Shown: positions 1 through 9,147 of the stretch, one piece after another
Position numbering within the stretch: position 1 is the stretch's first letter
Layout of the letters: each line of letters starts with the position of its first letter
Assembly: GCF_024323335.1 (NCBI RefSeq)
Contig: NC_066581.1
Coordinates: forward strand, 344,722,399-344,786,398
DNA from: Lathyrus oleraceus
Taxonomy: Eukaryota > Streptophyta > Magnoliopsida > Fabales > Fabaceae
Reading direction: 5' to 3'
Length of the DNA stretch: 64,000 nt
The notes under the pieces: generated by a model
What the model saw: the letters and a program-made list of their open reading frames with translations, nothing else
Told to the model about the DNA's origin: nothing
The model's database searches: none
Program-made: the position numbers and the translations under genes

Positions 1-1
1 C

Positions 2-2062
2 AGAGGAATTGAAGTAGACAAAGCCAAAATAGAGGTAATCGAAAATCTTCAACCCCCAAGAACCGTGAGAGAAGTACGAAGCTTTTTAGGACACGCCGGT
101 TTCTACCGACGATTCATCAAAGACTTCTCTAAGATAACTAAACCTTTAACCGGACTATTAATGAAAGATGCTGAATTCATATTCGACGATAACTGTTTAA
201 AAGCATTTCAAACTCTTAAACAAGCATTGATCTCCGCACCCATTATGCAGACACCAGACTGGAATGAACCATTCGAAATAATGTGCGATGCCAGTGACTA
301 TGCTGTAGGTGCTGTTTTAGGACAAAGAAAGGATAAAAAGCTTCATGTTATATATTACGCTAGCAGAACCCTGGATGAAGCACAGATGAATTATGCCACA
401 ACCGAGAAAGAACTCCTAGCAGTAGTATTTGCGCTAGATAAATTTCGTTCTTACTTGGTAGGAGCCAAAATAATAGTTTACACTGATCACGCTGCTATCA
501 GGTACCTTCTAACAAAAAAGGATGCTAAACCTAGACTCCTAAGATGGATCTTGTTACTACAAGAATTCGACTTAGAAATCAAGGACAAGAAAGGAACTGA
601 GAACGTAGTAGCAGACCACCTCTCTAGACTTGAGAACCTTGAACCAGAAAGAACATCCATTAATGATGATTTCTCGTATGACAAACTCATAGCTACTTTG
701 GAAGAGAACAACTCCGACATGCAAGTAGAAACCACCTTAGCTATATCTGCCATACCATGGTACGCTGATCTAGTCAATTATTTAGCTGCCGGAATAGTTC
801 CACCTACTTTATCTTACCAGCAGAAGAAAAGATTCTTCCATGACATAAAACACTATTACTGGGATGATCCCTTACTTTTCAAAAGAGGTCCCGATGGTAT
901 TTTCCGTCGATGTGTACCCGAAGAAGAGGTAGAAAATATAATCCAACACTGTCACTCCGCGCCTTATGGTGGACACACAAGTACATCCAAGACCTGTTCT
1001 AAAATCCTACAAGCTGGCTTTTATTGGCCAACTATATGGAAGGACGTACATGCGGCTATTAAGGAGTGTGACAGATGTCAACGCACGGGAAACATATCTA
1101 GACGTGACGAGATGCCACAAAAAGGTATTTTGGAAGTAGAGATTTTTGACGTGTGGGGAATAGACTTCATGGGACCGTTTCCATCCTCCTTCGGTAACAA
1201 GTACATACTCGTGGCGGTTGACTACGTATCAAAGTGGATCGAAGCTATAGCTTCTCCAACTAATGACACCCGAGTAGTAACTAGACTCTTTAAAAATATA
1301 ATATTTCCGAGATTTGGCATCCCAAGGATAGTAGTCAGTGATGGTGGATCGCACTTTATATCCAAGATACTCGAAAAACTACTACTTAAATATGGAGTGA
1401 GACATAGGATAGCAACACCTTACCACCCTCAAACCAGTGGACAAGTGGAAGTATCTAACAGAGAAATCAAGCAAATATTAGAAAAAACGGTCGCCACTTC
1501 AAGGAAAGATTGGTCATTGAAATTACCAGAAGCTTTATGGGCATACCGAACTGCTTATAAAACTCCCATAGGGACGACCCCATTTAAGCTCATTTATGGA
1601 AAATCCTGTCACCTCCCGGTAGAATTAGAACACAAAGCCTATTGGGCCATTAGAAATTTAAATTTGAATTATAAAACCGCCGGTGAAAAGAGAATCCTTG
1701 ACATAAACGAACTAGAGGAACTCAGAAGAGACGCCTATGAAAATGCCAAAATCTATAAAGAAAGAACAAAACAATGGCATGATAAGCGTATATCAAGGAA
1801 AATCTTCAAGCAAGGCGACGCAGTACTCTTATTTAACTCCAGACTAAAATTATTCCCGGGAAAACTACGATCCAGATGGTCAGGACCTTTCCATATCACT
1901 AAAATCTTTCCCAGTGGAGCGGTAGAAATTAAAGGACAATCTGCAGAACCGTTCACCGTAAACGGGCAACGTCTGAAACATTATCACTATGCGGAAACCA
2001 ACGAGGATTCGCAAATTCTACACTTAGACGAAACGCCCCCAGGACTCATAGACTATATTTAA
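2..2062 (+). CDS. Athila-like pol polyprotein, C-terminal part (RNase H and integrase), 5'-partial
   Basis: The frame is open from the first bases of the window to a TAA at 2062 (about 686 codons visible). It begins at the reverse transcriptase thumb ([17 protein letters not shown]). It runs through an RNase H domain ([13 protein letters not shown], later [11 protein letters not shown] and ADHLSRL), then the integrase HHCC zinc finger ([10 protein letters not shown]...CDRCQRTG). The integrase core keeps all three catalytic acidic residues: D in GIDFMGPF, D in SDGGSHF, E in [12 protein letters not shown]. The end is a small GPF/Y-like module ([18 protein letters not shown]). No stops or frameshifts are visible, unlike the homologous copy at 58565-62568. 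Gag, protease and the RT palm are outside the window, so competence of the element cannot be judged. Confidence 0.93.
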   Translation, partial: RGIEVDKAKIEVIENLQPPRTVREVRSFLGHAGFYRRFIKDFSKITKPLTGLLMKDAEFIFDDNCLKAFQTLKQALISAPIMQTPDWNEPFEIMCDASDYAVGAVLGQRKDKKLHVIYYASRTLDEAQMNYATTEKELLAVVFALDKFRSYLVGAKIIVYTDHAAIRYLLTKKDAKPRLLRWILLLQEFDLEIKDKKGTENVVADHLSRLENLEPERTSINDDFSYDKLIATLEENNSDMQVETTLAISAIPWYADLVNYLAAGIVPPTLSYQQKKRFFHDIKHYYWDDPLLFKRGPDGIFRRCVPEEEVENIIQHCHSAPYGGHTSTSKTCSKILQAGFYWPTIWKDVHAAIKECDRCQRTGNISRRDEMPQKGILEVEIFDVWGIDFMGPFPSSFGNKYILVAVDYVSKWIEAIASPTNDTRVVTRLFKNIIFPRFGIPRIVVSDGGSHFISKILEKLLLKYGVRHRIATPYHPQTSGQVEVSNREIKQILEKTVATSRKDWSLKLPEALWAYRTAYKTPIGTTPFKLIYGKSCHLPVELEHKAYWAIRNLNLNYKTAGEKRILDINELEELRRDAYENAKIYKERTKQWHDKRISRKIFKQGDAVLLFNSRLKLFPGKLRSRWSGPFHITKIFPSGAVEIKGQSAEPFTVNGQRLKHYHYAETNEDSQILHLDETPPGLIDYI

Positions 2063-2308
2063 CAGTTTCTTTGTCGAGCTTGCGACATTTAAACAAAGCG
2101 CTTAGTGGGAGACAACCCACAAATTAATCTGTTATTTTATTATTTTATTATTATTATCATTTCTCTATTTTTCTCTTAATTATTCTTTTAATTTCTATTT
2201 AGTATTCATTATTGATTTATTCAAAAAGAAAAAAAATATATATCTATATATTATAATAATAATTCTATTCTTCTTTCGGCATTTGGCCAAATCCTGACTT
2301 AAACTCAT

Positions 2309-2338
2309 GTTTTCTTTTCTCTAGTTAACACTAACCAG
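2309..2338 (+). promoter_or_regulatory. Candidate splice acceptor ahead of ORF A
   Basis: A pyrimidine-rich run ends in CTAG at 2321-2324, followed by TTAACACTAACC and the ORF A start 15 nt later. The second Athila copy has the same arrangement (TTTTTCTCTTTAG, then TTAACACTAACC, just above 58344 on the minus strand). Conservation of a pyrimidine tract plus AG in both copies fits a spliced subgenomic mRNA for the post-pol ORF, as known for some plant env-like elements. The donor site would be outside the visible part. Confidence 0.45.
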
Positions 2339-3643
2339 ATGGGACATTCTGACCGTATGGGTATCAAGTTCAGAGGAATGGCTCAGAAACGAAGGTTTGA
2401 AGAACTAGCCACTAGGGAGATGCTACCTAGTTTATATGCTGATGATTGGGCTATGACTGCCCTTGGACTGAGACAGAGTGTCCTGTTTTTGCTGAATCAG
2501 ATAGGATGGGAGACCTCCCCTATCCTGAGACCTTTCACCACCTACCGGAGGCTCACACTAGAATTCCTTAGTTCATTAATCTATCTACCTAGCCATGGAA
2601 AAGGAATTACCAGAGGTTTTATCCAGTTCAGAATGTTCAATATGGAGTACCAATTTAATACTAGAGACTTCACCAACCTTTTGGGTTTTCCTACCTCCTT
2701 TGATACATTCACTATAAGCCAGGAAGAACTTCTTGAATATAGAGAGCTTGAACACTTTTGGGGTAAGCTGACTGGAAATGATGAGCCCGAAGAACATGAG
2801 TTTCTCTCTGGAAACATACATAACCCGGCTTTTCGCTATTTCCATAAGATCCTGACCCACACTTTATTTGGGAAGAAGCCAAATAGTACTTCAGTTTCAC
2901 GTGATGAACTCTTCATCATATTTTGTGCTTCCCAGAACCGTCCAGTAAACGGTGCTACTTTTATGTTAGCTAATTTGGACCACCTTATCCAGGATGAGAG
3001 AGCACCCATTAGAATAGGCGGCCTGATAACTATGATAGGTAATGCTATTGGACTACGTCAGCCTATGCTTGACCTGAACCCTTTTTGTGGCATTACCACT
3101 ATGAGTATACCTTTCCTCTTCAACACTATGTTTATAGCAAACATAGGGTCTGATGAGTTTGAGCTTGTTATTGATAACCAGGTTCTCTGCCTATTCACCC
3201 TGCCCGATCCTAGGACTAGTGTTCATAACCAAAGGAACTGGCTCTATAACCTGAATGAAACCCCAACTCCTGCTGGATCCACTGAATCCATCCAGGATTA
3301 TGAGATTTGTGATGACTATGAGCACTATATTGACCATACCTCTCTTGCTGAATCTGACCCTCAGACTCCATCCGGCTACCATGATATTGATCCTCCTCCT
3401 CAGCCTGTCCTGACCGAAGAATCAGCCATGCCTGATCTCCGACATCATATGCCAGGAACAGATATTAAAACCGTCATTGAAGCCTTGATGTCAGAACAAA
3501 ACGCCCTCAGGGAAGATTTCCACAGCTTGAGACTTGCAGTCCTAGAACACATGAGCAGCACGGCAAGTCAGTTACGTATGTTACGGCATCATGTTAACTC
3601 TTTTACTCCTCCGGCCAGAGATCCGAAGATAGATGGAATTTAG
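2339..3643 (+). CDS. Athila post-pol ORF A (ATHILA ORF-1/env-like position), function unknown
   Basis: An intact 434-codon ORF starting MGHSDRMGIKFRG, 276 nt after pol. It belongs to the plant-retrotransposon protein type found in Athila elements (compare the Pfam ATHILA ORF-1 family). Recognisable blocks are YRRLTLEFLSSL, FRMFNMEYQF, GNIHNPAFRYFHKIL, TLFGKK and IGGLITMIGNAIGL. The same blocks occur in ORF B downstream, so A and B are paralogues. The C-terminal third is acidic and proline-rich, then ends in a predicted helical segment (VIEALMSEQNALREDF). I see no signal peptide or clear transmembrane helix, so an envelope role is not supported by sequence alone. The equivalent ORF in copy 2 (57064-58344) carries three nonsense codons. 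Confidence 0.85.
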   Translation: MGHSDRMGIKFRGMAQKRRFEELATREMLPSLYADDWAMTALGLRQSVLFLLNQIGWETSPILRPFTTYRRLTLEFLSSLIYLPSHGKGITRGFIQFRMFNMEYQFNTRDFTNLLGFPTSFDTFTISQEELLEYRELEHFWGKLTGNDEPEEHEFLSGNIHNPAFRYFHKILTHTLFGKKPNSTSVSRDELFIIFCASQNRPVNGATFMLANLDHLIQDERAPIRIGGLITMIGNAIGLRQPMLDLNPFCGITTMSIPFLFNTMFIANIGSDEFELVIDNQVLCLFTLPDPRTSVHNQRNWLYNLNETPTPAGSTESIQDYEICDDYEHYIDHTSLAESDPQTPSGYHDIDPPPQPVLTEESAMPDLRHHMPGTDIKTVIEALMSEQNALREDFHSLRLAVLEHMSSTASQLRMLRHHVNSFTPPARDPKIDGI

Positions 3644-3954
3644 TTATTTCTTCATTCTAAGTTATTTAGTTTTAGGCTAGATTTTTTCATTAATGTTATT
3701 TGAATTCATGTTTATTTCTATTTCATTTTATTATTTTCCCTTCCTGTAATACATTATGATCCTTTTTATTGAAGCTGTTTAGTTAATTTATTTTGCAATG
3801 CCTATTATGCTCTACTGTTATTACTTATTATTATTATTATACAAAGCAAGTAAGCATGCATACTAAATTAAGCTACAGACTAAAACGTTCATAAGCAGAA
3901 TAAAATATTTAATTACGCTACCAAGTGATTCTGTGAAGCGCTACTAAGCCTTTC

Positions 3955-4288
3955 CAAAAGGAAGTGTGACGAGCGTCACACCACCCGTGACGGGCGGCAC
4001 ACTTAGTGCCTGTTACGAGCGTCACAGCCTTGTGACGAGCGTAACGCCTCTCAGATATGTGAACGTTAGGGAGCCGTTGGAGACGAACGTTACACCCCCA
4101 CCTTTTTACATTCCCCATTCATTTTTCATTTACCACAATTAATTACTTTTCAACCACTCTTTCTTTTCACCTCCCACATTTTACCTATAAATACCCTCCA
4201 AACTTCCTTCTTTCACCACAAACAACTCTCTCATATCAAATATACACTTCTTTTCCTTTCCAAATCACTCATTCAAAAATCCATCACA
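3955..4288 (+). promoter_or_regulatory. Palindrome cluster and TATA box preceding ORF B (candidate internal promoter)
   Basis: GTGTGACGAGCGTCACAC at 3964-3981 is a palindrome with a 2-nt centre. Related imperfect units follow: GTGACGGGCGGCAC, TGTTACGAGCGTCACA and GTGACGAGCGTAAC. A TATAAATA box lies at 4186-4193, followed by a CT- and A-rich leader free of ATG up to the ORF B start at 4289. Copy 2 has the same design with the TATA box at 56399-56406 and ATG at 56301, nearly the same spacing. The Athila LTR uses the same pair of signals (6868-6955 and 7096-7103). TGACG is the known core of TGA-type bZIP binding sites. That ORF B is separately transcribed is inference. Confidence 0.6.
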
Positions 4289-5590
4289 ATGGCGGGAAGT
4301 CAAAACTTCGGAAATATCATCTTCCGATCCGGAGATGACAACTATCAGCAAGAGCAATTCGAGCGCTTCCAACAGCGAGGCGTCGCTCCCACCAGGTACC
4401 CCGATTTAACTTGTTTACAACAATTGGGCTTACTCCACGGTATCGAGTGGATGCTCCGTAGAGCCGATTTAACCTTCCTTTGCACCCATAACCAACCCAC
4501 CTATCCTTCCCTAACCTTAGAATTCCTAAGCTCTTACGACTACACCACTCCCGCCGGTGAAGGTGAATTCCTAACCGGTACAGCAACCTTCCGTATGTTT
4601 AACACCGAGTACTCTCTAACCCAACGCCAATTGAGTGCCATGCTACAATTTCCCACAGAAGGTCTGCTCCATGCCAGAATTCCCCCAACCTCAAACTGGA
4701 ACACAGTTCTAGTTTTCGACCTTTTTAAGAAAATTTCCGGTATAAATACCAACAACTGGGAAGAACTCCTTCTCTCCCACATCCATAACCCCACCATCCG
4801 TTATTTTCTCCGTATCCTGCAAAACACACTCTTTGGAAGACCAAACAACAGTAAGGTCAACTCAAAAGAACTCTTTTTCCTCCAGTGCGTTTTCGAATCG
4901 GATACTACGGTAAACGCCGCCTCTTTTCTCCTTCATCATATCCGCACCTTATGTGCTAGAGGCCGGCAACCATTCATAATTGGCGGATTAATAACCTCCA
5001 TAGCACTTGGCCTGAACCTAGGGGATAAACTCCAAACTTTAGAATCCCTTCCACCCCTGTCTATGGATATCGGCTATTGTCGCTCCAGCCGCCTGATTAA
5101 AAACAGAGTAGGCGGAGGCTATTATCTGATGGTGAACAACCAAGCAGTCCCAAGTGTTGTGCTACCCAATACCACCCTAACCGATGTCACAAACCCGAAC
5201 CGCCACCTCTACGATCTTAGCGCTCCTGAAACCACCGAGCCTTCACAAACAAACCAACAAACAGATGAGTTTGAAGAAATGGAACAAGGCGATCATCCGC
5301 CAACACAACCGTCAGTCCCGCTCAACCCTTCCAGTAATGCAGCCGGCCCATCCTCCCAACGTCGTCGACGACGAAGGCCTGCGACCAACGATGACATTAT
5401 GGATGCTATCGATGGAATGCAGGCACAGAATACAGAGATGATGCAGATGATGCGTCAAATGCAACAGCAACAGGATGCTCGGAATGCCATAACCGACCAG
5501 CGGTTTACTGAGTTGTTTAGCAGATTCGACAGCTTAGACATACGTCAAAGATCACCAGGACCAAGAACCAGAGGTGGAAGGCAGCCTTAG
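4289..5590 (+). CDS. Athila post-pol ORF B, paralogue of ORF A, with basic patch and coiled coil
   Basis: An intact 433-codon ORF starting MAGSQNFGNIIFRSGDDNYQ. It shares a scaffold with ORF A: YPSLTLEFLSS, FRMFNTEYSL, LSHIHNPTIRYFLRIL, TLFGRPN and IGGLITSIALGL. Its C-terminal quarter differs. An acidic/proline linker leads to a run of six arginines (QRRRRRRP, nuclear-localisation-like), then a Met/Gln-rich heptad region (MMQMMRQMQQQQ) likely to form a coiled coil. The ATG follows a leader with no upstream ATG and a TATA box 96 nt away. Copy 2 keeps the same protein with two nonsense codons. Function is unknown; the basic tail and coiled coil suggest nucleic-acid or self-association. That is inference. 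Confidence 0.85.
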   Translation: MAGSQNFGNIIFRSGDDNYQQEQFERFQQRGVAPTRYPDLTCLQQLGLLHGIEWMLRRADLTFLCTHNQPTYPSLTLEFLSSYDYTTPAGEGEFLTGTATFRMFNTEYSLTQRQLSAMLQFPTEGLLHARIPPTSNWNTVLVFDLFKKISGINTNNWEELLLSHIHNPTIRYFLRILQNTLFGRPNNSKVNSKELFFLQCVFESDTTVNAASFLLHHIRTLCARGRQPFIIGGLITSIALGLNLGDKLQTLESLPPLSMDIGYCRSSRLIKNRVGGGYYLMVNNQAVPSVVLPNTTLTDVTNPNRHLYDLSAPETTEPSQTNQQTDEFEEMEQGDHPPTQPSVPLNPSSNAAGPSSQRRRRRRPATNDDIMDAIDGMQAQNTEMMQMMRQMQQQQDARNAITDQRFTELFSRFDSLDIRQRSPGPRTRGGRQP

Positions 5591-6626
5591 TTGTATTTTT
5601 TCTTTTTCCTTTCCATTTTGTATTTCTTTCCCTTCAAACATCGAGGACTATGTTTAGTTCAAGTATGGGGGGAAATTATTCTTTCCATTCCCATCTTTGT
5701 TTCAAGTTTGTACTCTCCCTTTTCATTGTTATTTCCTTATAAAAACAAAATTTTTTTTTAAGTTAAGTCCTGAATGTGAAAAAGTTTCTATTATCTATTT
5801 CCCTCAACTTTCTTGAGCCATAACAAAAATTTTAACACACCCAATAAGTATAAAGGTCGCCTACTTTATAAAATTTGAGTGAAATCAAAACAAAATCATT
5901 ACCATAACAACGCTCTGAGAACCTCAATATGTTAGATCAGGATAAGTACCTATCATACCGATTCCTCGAACTTTTAGTTCTATGGCAACCCCAAGTAGTT
6001 TATACAGAAGTCAGCACCATCTTAATAGCAAACTACGTGGAGAGCCGATGAATATAAGTGAATGATCCCCAAAGTAACCTAAGATAATTAAATTAGGTGA
6101 CCCTTACCGGATCATTTAATCTAAAGGTTGCAAATCATGCAAAAGCACAATACGAAAGATCCATTATGAATTGGTTCAGTAGGAATCTGGTACTGAACTT
6201 GGTAGGGCGGACTACGGTTCGATCCCCCGCAATTTGCAATGGACTGAATAATGAAGTTATCCGACTTATGTACCAGAACTTCTAGCTAAAAGCGGATCAT
6301 AGACACTAACCGGTTACTCCACTATGTGCGCGAAAGGATAAAGGGCTTAATGTGATTTCGCTAGAATGAAAACGGGCAAAATAAGACTAAAGGAACCAGG
6401 ATAGCTATCATAGGGTACTTGAACTAATTGGCATAAGGTAGGGTTATCTAAGTTGTAACGGTAGTTGTTGATGTCAAGATTTAACTCAAATCCTCCTAAA
6501 CAAAAACCCATTGGCAACCTAGTACGAATTGATGTGTGCTTTAAAATTTCATCCGGCTAAAACTTTTAACAAGTTCTATACTGAATTTTGCTTGAGGACA
6601 AGCAAAGATTTAAGTATGGGGGAGTT
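5591..6626 (+). other. Athila copy 1 3' UTR with two hairpin-purine-tract modules
   Basis: Non-coding and conserved with 53729-54981 in copy 2. Module 1: stem AAACAT (5636-5641), loop with GAGGAC, stem ATGTTT (5650-5655), then AAGTATGGGGGGAAA at 5661-5675. Module 2: TTTGCTT-GAGGAC-AAGCAAA at 6587-6606, then TAAGTATGGGGGAG at 6611-6624 directly before the LTR; this is the functional polypurine tract by position. The loop is constant and the stems differ but remain complementary. Confidence 0.75.
6165..6250 (+). other. Conserved tRNA-like motif in the Athila 3' UTR
   Basis: A stretch containing GGTTCAGTAGGAATCTGG and GGTTCGATCCC resembles A-box and B-box elements of a tRNA. It is conserved in copy 2 at about 54125-54195. 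The T-arm stem does not close, and no acceptor stem or anticodon arm can be folded convincingly. I record it as a tRNA-like or Pol III-box-like segment, not a tRNA gene. Confidence 0.3.
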
Positions 6627-6867
6627 TGATAACACGAAATTATATCGCTTTTTAAGACTTAATTCAATTAAATTATTTTATCATTTACACTAATTTATCC
6701 CATTTTATCAGATATTATGCAGTATTTCTCTTCTATTTATATCAGGTACCCATTTTGAAGCAAAAGTGAAAAAGGGAAGAAAAGGAGGTGTAAAAAGCAA
6801 CAAAAAGGAGAGAAAAGGAACCAAAGGCCAAAGCCCAGCCCAAAGCGCACAAGTCACCAATGCTGTG

Positions 6868-6955
6868 CCTGTGACGGACGTCACAGGACGCGTGACGAGC
6901 GTCACGCGAAGGAGCCTTGTGACGGACGTCACACATAGCGTGACGAGCGTCACGC
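6868..6955 (+). promoter_or_regulatory. Four TGACG-NN-CGTCA palindromes in the Athila LTR
   Basis: The units are at 6868-6887 (arms CCTGTGACG/CGTCACAGG), 6889-6908 (CGCGTGACG/CGTCACGCG), 6918-6933 (TGTGACG/CGTCACA) and 6938-6955 (GCGTGACG/CGTCACGC). The 2-nt centres alternate GA, AG, GA, AG. The core is constant while the outer arms differ between units and stay complementary within each. They lie about 140-230 bp upstream of the LTR TATA box. Binding by TGA/bZIP factors is inferred from the TGACG core. Confidence 0.7.
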
Positions 6956-7095
6956 AACCCCACTACCTTTGTGGCGCAAGTATCGCCCTCAGAAGGACTT
7001 GAAGAATAACGTTAAGGAATTGGTCTCCTATATGCACGCCGTGGATATAGCCACGCTGAAGAAGGAGAGAAACGGAATGCTGCTACCAAGGCTAT

Positions 7096-7103
7096 TATAA
7101 ATA
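7096..7103 (+). promoter_or_regulatory. TATA box of the Athila LTR promoter (copy 1)
   Basis: TATAAATA in a GC-poor setting downstream of the palindrome cluster. The same sequence is found in the copy 2 LTR at 53265-53272 on the minus strand. This would set the start of the U3-R transcript about 30 nt further on; no other good TATA box is seen in the first 500 bp of the LTR. Confidence 0.65.
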
Positions 7104-8412
7104 GCCGTCTCACAAACCAAAAGTTACACAGTTTTTGCACGCTCAGTTTTGCGGAAGCTCTGCCAAATTTATTTTTTTTCACGCCTTTGCTTATTTTTCT
7201 TCCTTTCCAGCATCGTCCATTTTATTTATTTTATTTTGCAAGCTTTGTTTTCTTTTTTCCCTTGCAATTTATTTTCCCCCGTTCTTAGCTTTTAGATATT
7301 TTTCGCGTAGTAGTTTCTACACCGGAAACTACTGGGCAACTTTATACCGGATTTAACCTTACGTTATATTCGAGTTTTTTTATTTCCTTGATTTAATTTA
7401 CTGTTTAATTGAAGAATCGAAGAACAAATCCTACCGGCTTGTGGTGGAGTGTTCAAGACCATTGTATTACGCATTCAGGTTCTTTAATTGTTATTTAATT
7501 TTTATGCTTTATTCTATTGTTTATTTGCATTGCCTGCCTGAAATGAGTCTGTGTATGCATGATATTAATTATTATTTAGTAAGCATGTCTGGCTAATTTG
7601 CCTAGGTATCGGTATGTAAAGTAAGCAGAAAGAGGGATCAAAACTAAGTCGGTCTATTCAAACTTAAAATTAGAATCAATCTTTTTACGGTCTTAACTTA
7701 CAGGTTTAATAACAAGATTTTTTACAAAGGTAAAAGACATAAAGAAGTTGAAACCAACAGAGCGAGAGTTTGAGGTTTTAACTGGACAGTGTAAGTTAGT
7801 CATTAAATCTATCTCAGGGCGAGAGCAAGTTTTAGAATTAATTAAATTCTGACCTTTTTCCAAAAAGTATTTTTAAAGATTGAATGTGAGGACGAGAGTT
7901 AAGCATTTAGATTTAATTGTATAACCTAAGTCAACAGAGCGAAAGTTTGAGATAAGGGTGTTTAAAACGGTCAGTATTTTCTTAAAAAGAGTTTCTGCAA
8001 CTTTATTGTTTTCAAAATATGATTTTTGACTTAATTATAAGTGACAGCAACATTAACATAAGATCATGGTTTCTTCAACAGAGCGAGAGTTTGAGATAAA
8101 ACCTTTAACCAATAAAGTTAGTCGAAACGATTTATTTTAAAACCGAGAGACCGACAAGGAATTGATTCCCTAGTTTTGACGAACCACATACCGATATCCG
8201 TTTTATTAATATTTAATCTAGATATTAGTTTAGCTCTTAGCTCCCTTTTCCCCAAACAATCAAACATTTTCACCTTAGATTTACGTAGTAACCTTAGATA
8301 ACGGTACATCGATTCATAAGTCCCTGTGGGATCGATATCTTTTAAAACTACGCGATAGAACTGTGCACTTGCAGTTTGTATCCCATTCTCGACTCGCACA
8401 GTCGAGCGATCA

Positions 8413-9147
8413 GAAAACACATAGATACTTCAAAGTAAAAACTATTGGGTAAAAAGAAAGTGTACCTTTGTATTTGAATTGATGTGTTTTTGAAGAATTA
8501 AATGTCACAATCATCTAGAATTCCAAGTTACCTTCGAATTTTGTAAAACGGTTCTCGTGTCAATGGTTTTGTGAAGATGTCGGCGAGTTGATTATGAGTA
8601 TCCATAAATGTGACTTCGACATCTCCTTGAAACACGTGATCACGAAGAAAGTGATGCCGAATGTCAATATGTTTGGTTCTTGAGTGCATGACCGAATTCT
8701 TTGTAATTTTTATCGAACTTGCGTTATCACAGCGAAGAGGAACGCATCAAAGATCGAGTTTGTAGTCACGAAGTTGTTGCTTAAGCCAAAGTATTTGAGC
8801 ACAGCAACTACCTGCTGCTATGTATTCCGCTTCAGCAGTGCTAAGAGCAACACATGCTTGTTTCTTGCAAGCCCATGATACTAATGCATTTCCAAGAATA
8901 TGACATGTACCACTAGTGATTTTTCGATCAGTTTTACTTCCTGCATAATCAGCGTCAGAATAACCAACTAAATTGCAAATACCACCTTTAGGATACCATA
9001 GGCCGAAATTTGTTGTTCCCTTGATATACTTCATGATCTTCTTAATAGCGGTGAGATGTGATTCCTTTGGATTGGCTTGAAAACACGCACAAAGACACAC
9101 ACTGAACATAATATCAGGATGACTTGCCGTCAAATAGAGTAAGGAAC
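8413..9147 (-). pseudogene. Ty1-copia RNase H and pol C-terminus (3' part of split element)
   Basis: On the minus strand the sequence reads through SLLYLTASHPD, YSDADYAGSKTDRKITSGTC, LVSWACKKQACVALSTAEAE and CAQILWLKQQL, the standard end of a copia pol (RNase H). A stop codon after the LDL residues interrupts the frame. Beyond it the family's usual tail (CDNASSIKITKN, HIDIRHHFLRDHV, ADIFTKPL) continues to about 8500. The N-terminal part lies beyond the Ogre-like insertion, at 20969 and up: the reading ...KYRGMIG and SLLYLTAS join exactly across the target duplication GGAAC. The Athila LTR ends at its low-coordinate side. Confidence 0.88.

Larger units (their letters stand above)
1..8412 (+). 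mobile_element. Athila-like Ty3/gypsy retrotransposon, copy 1 (5' part outside window)
   Basis: The 3' portion of an LTR retrotransposon on the + strand. In order it holds the end of pol, a first extra ORF (A), a second extra ORF (B), a roughly 1-kb 3' UTR, a polypurine tract and the 3' LTR. The LTR ends TGAT...ATCA and stops where Ty1-copia coding sequence begins, so this element inserted into the copia element. The layout matches the minus-strand copy at 51968-64000 feature for feature, which is how the boundaries were fixed. The 5' LTR, gag and most of the reverse transcriptase lie left of the window. Assignment to the Athila lineage rests on the pol sequence style and the additional ORFs after pol. 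Confidence 0.88.
6627..8412 (+). repeat. 3' LTR of Athila-like copy 1 (1786 bp)
   Basis: Starts TGATAACACG directly after the polypurine tract and ends GAGCGATCA, giving inverted ends TGAT/ATCA. Copy 2 has the same ends at 53728 and 51968. The next base on the right belongs to copia RNase H sequence. The 5-bp target duplication on this side would be GAAAA; its partner is outside the window. Open frames inside are short and look accidental. Confidence 0.8.

Noticed and set aside
6180..6250. Genuine tRNA gene
   Set aside because: B-box-like text is present but the acceptor and T-arm stems do not pair and no anticodon loop is defined.
8118..8420. 100-codon minus-strand open frame within the Athila LTR
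   Set aside because: It lies in the LTR near its 3' end, has no domain, and is not kept open in the homologous LTR of copy 2.
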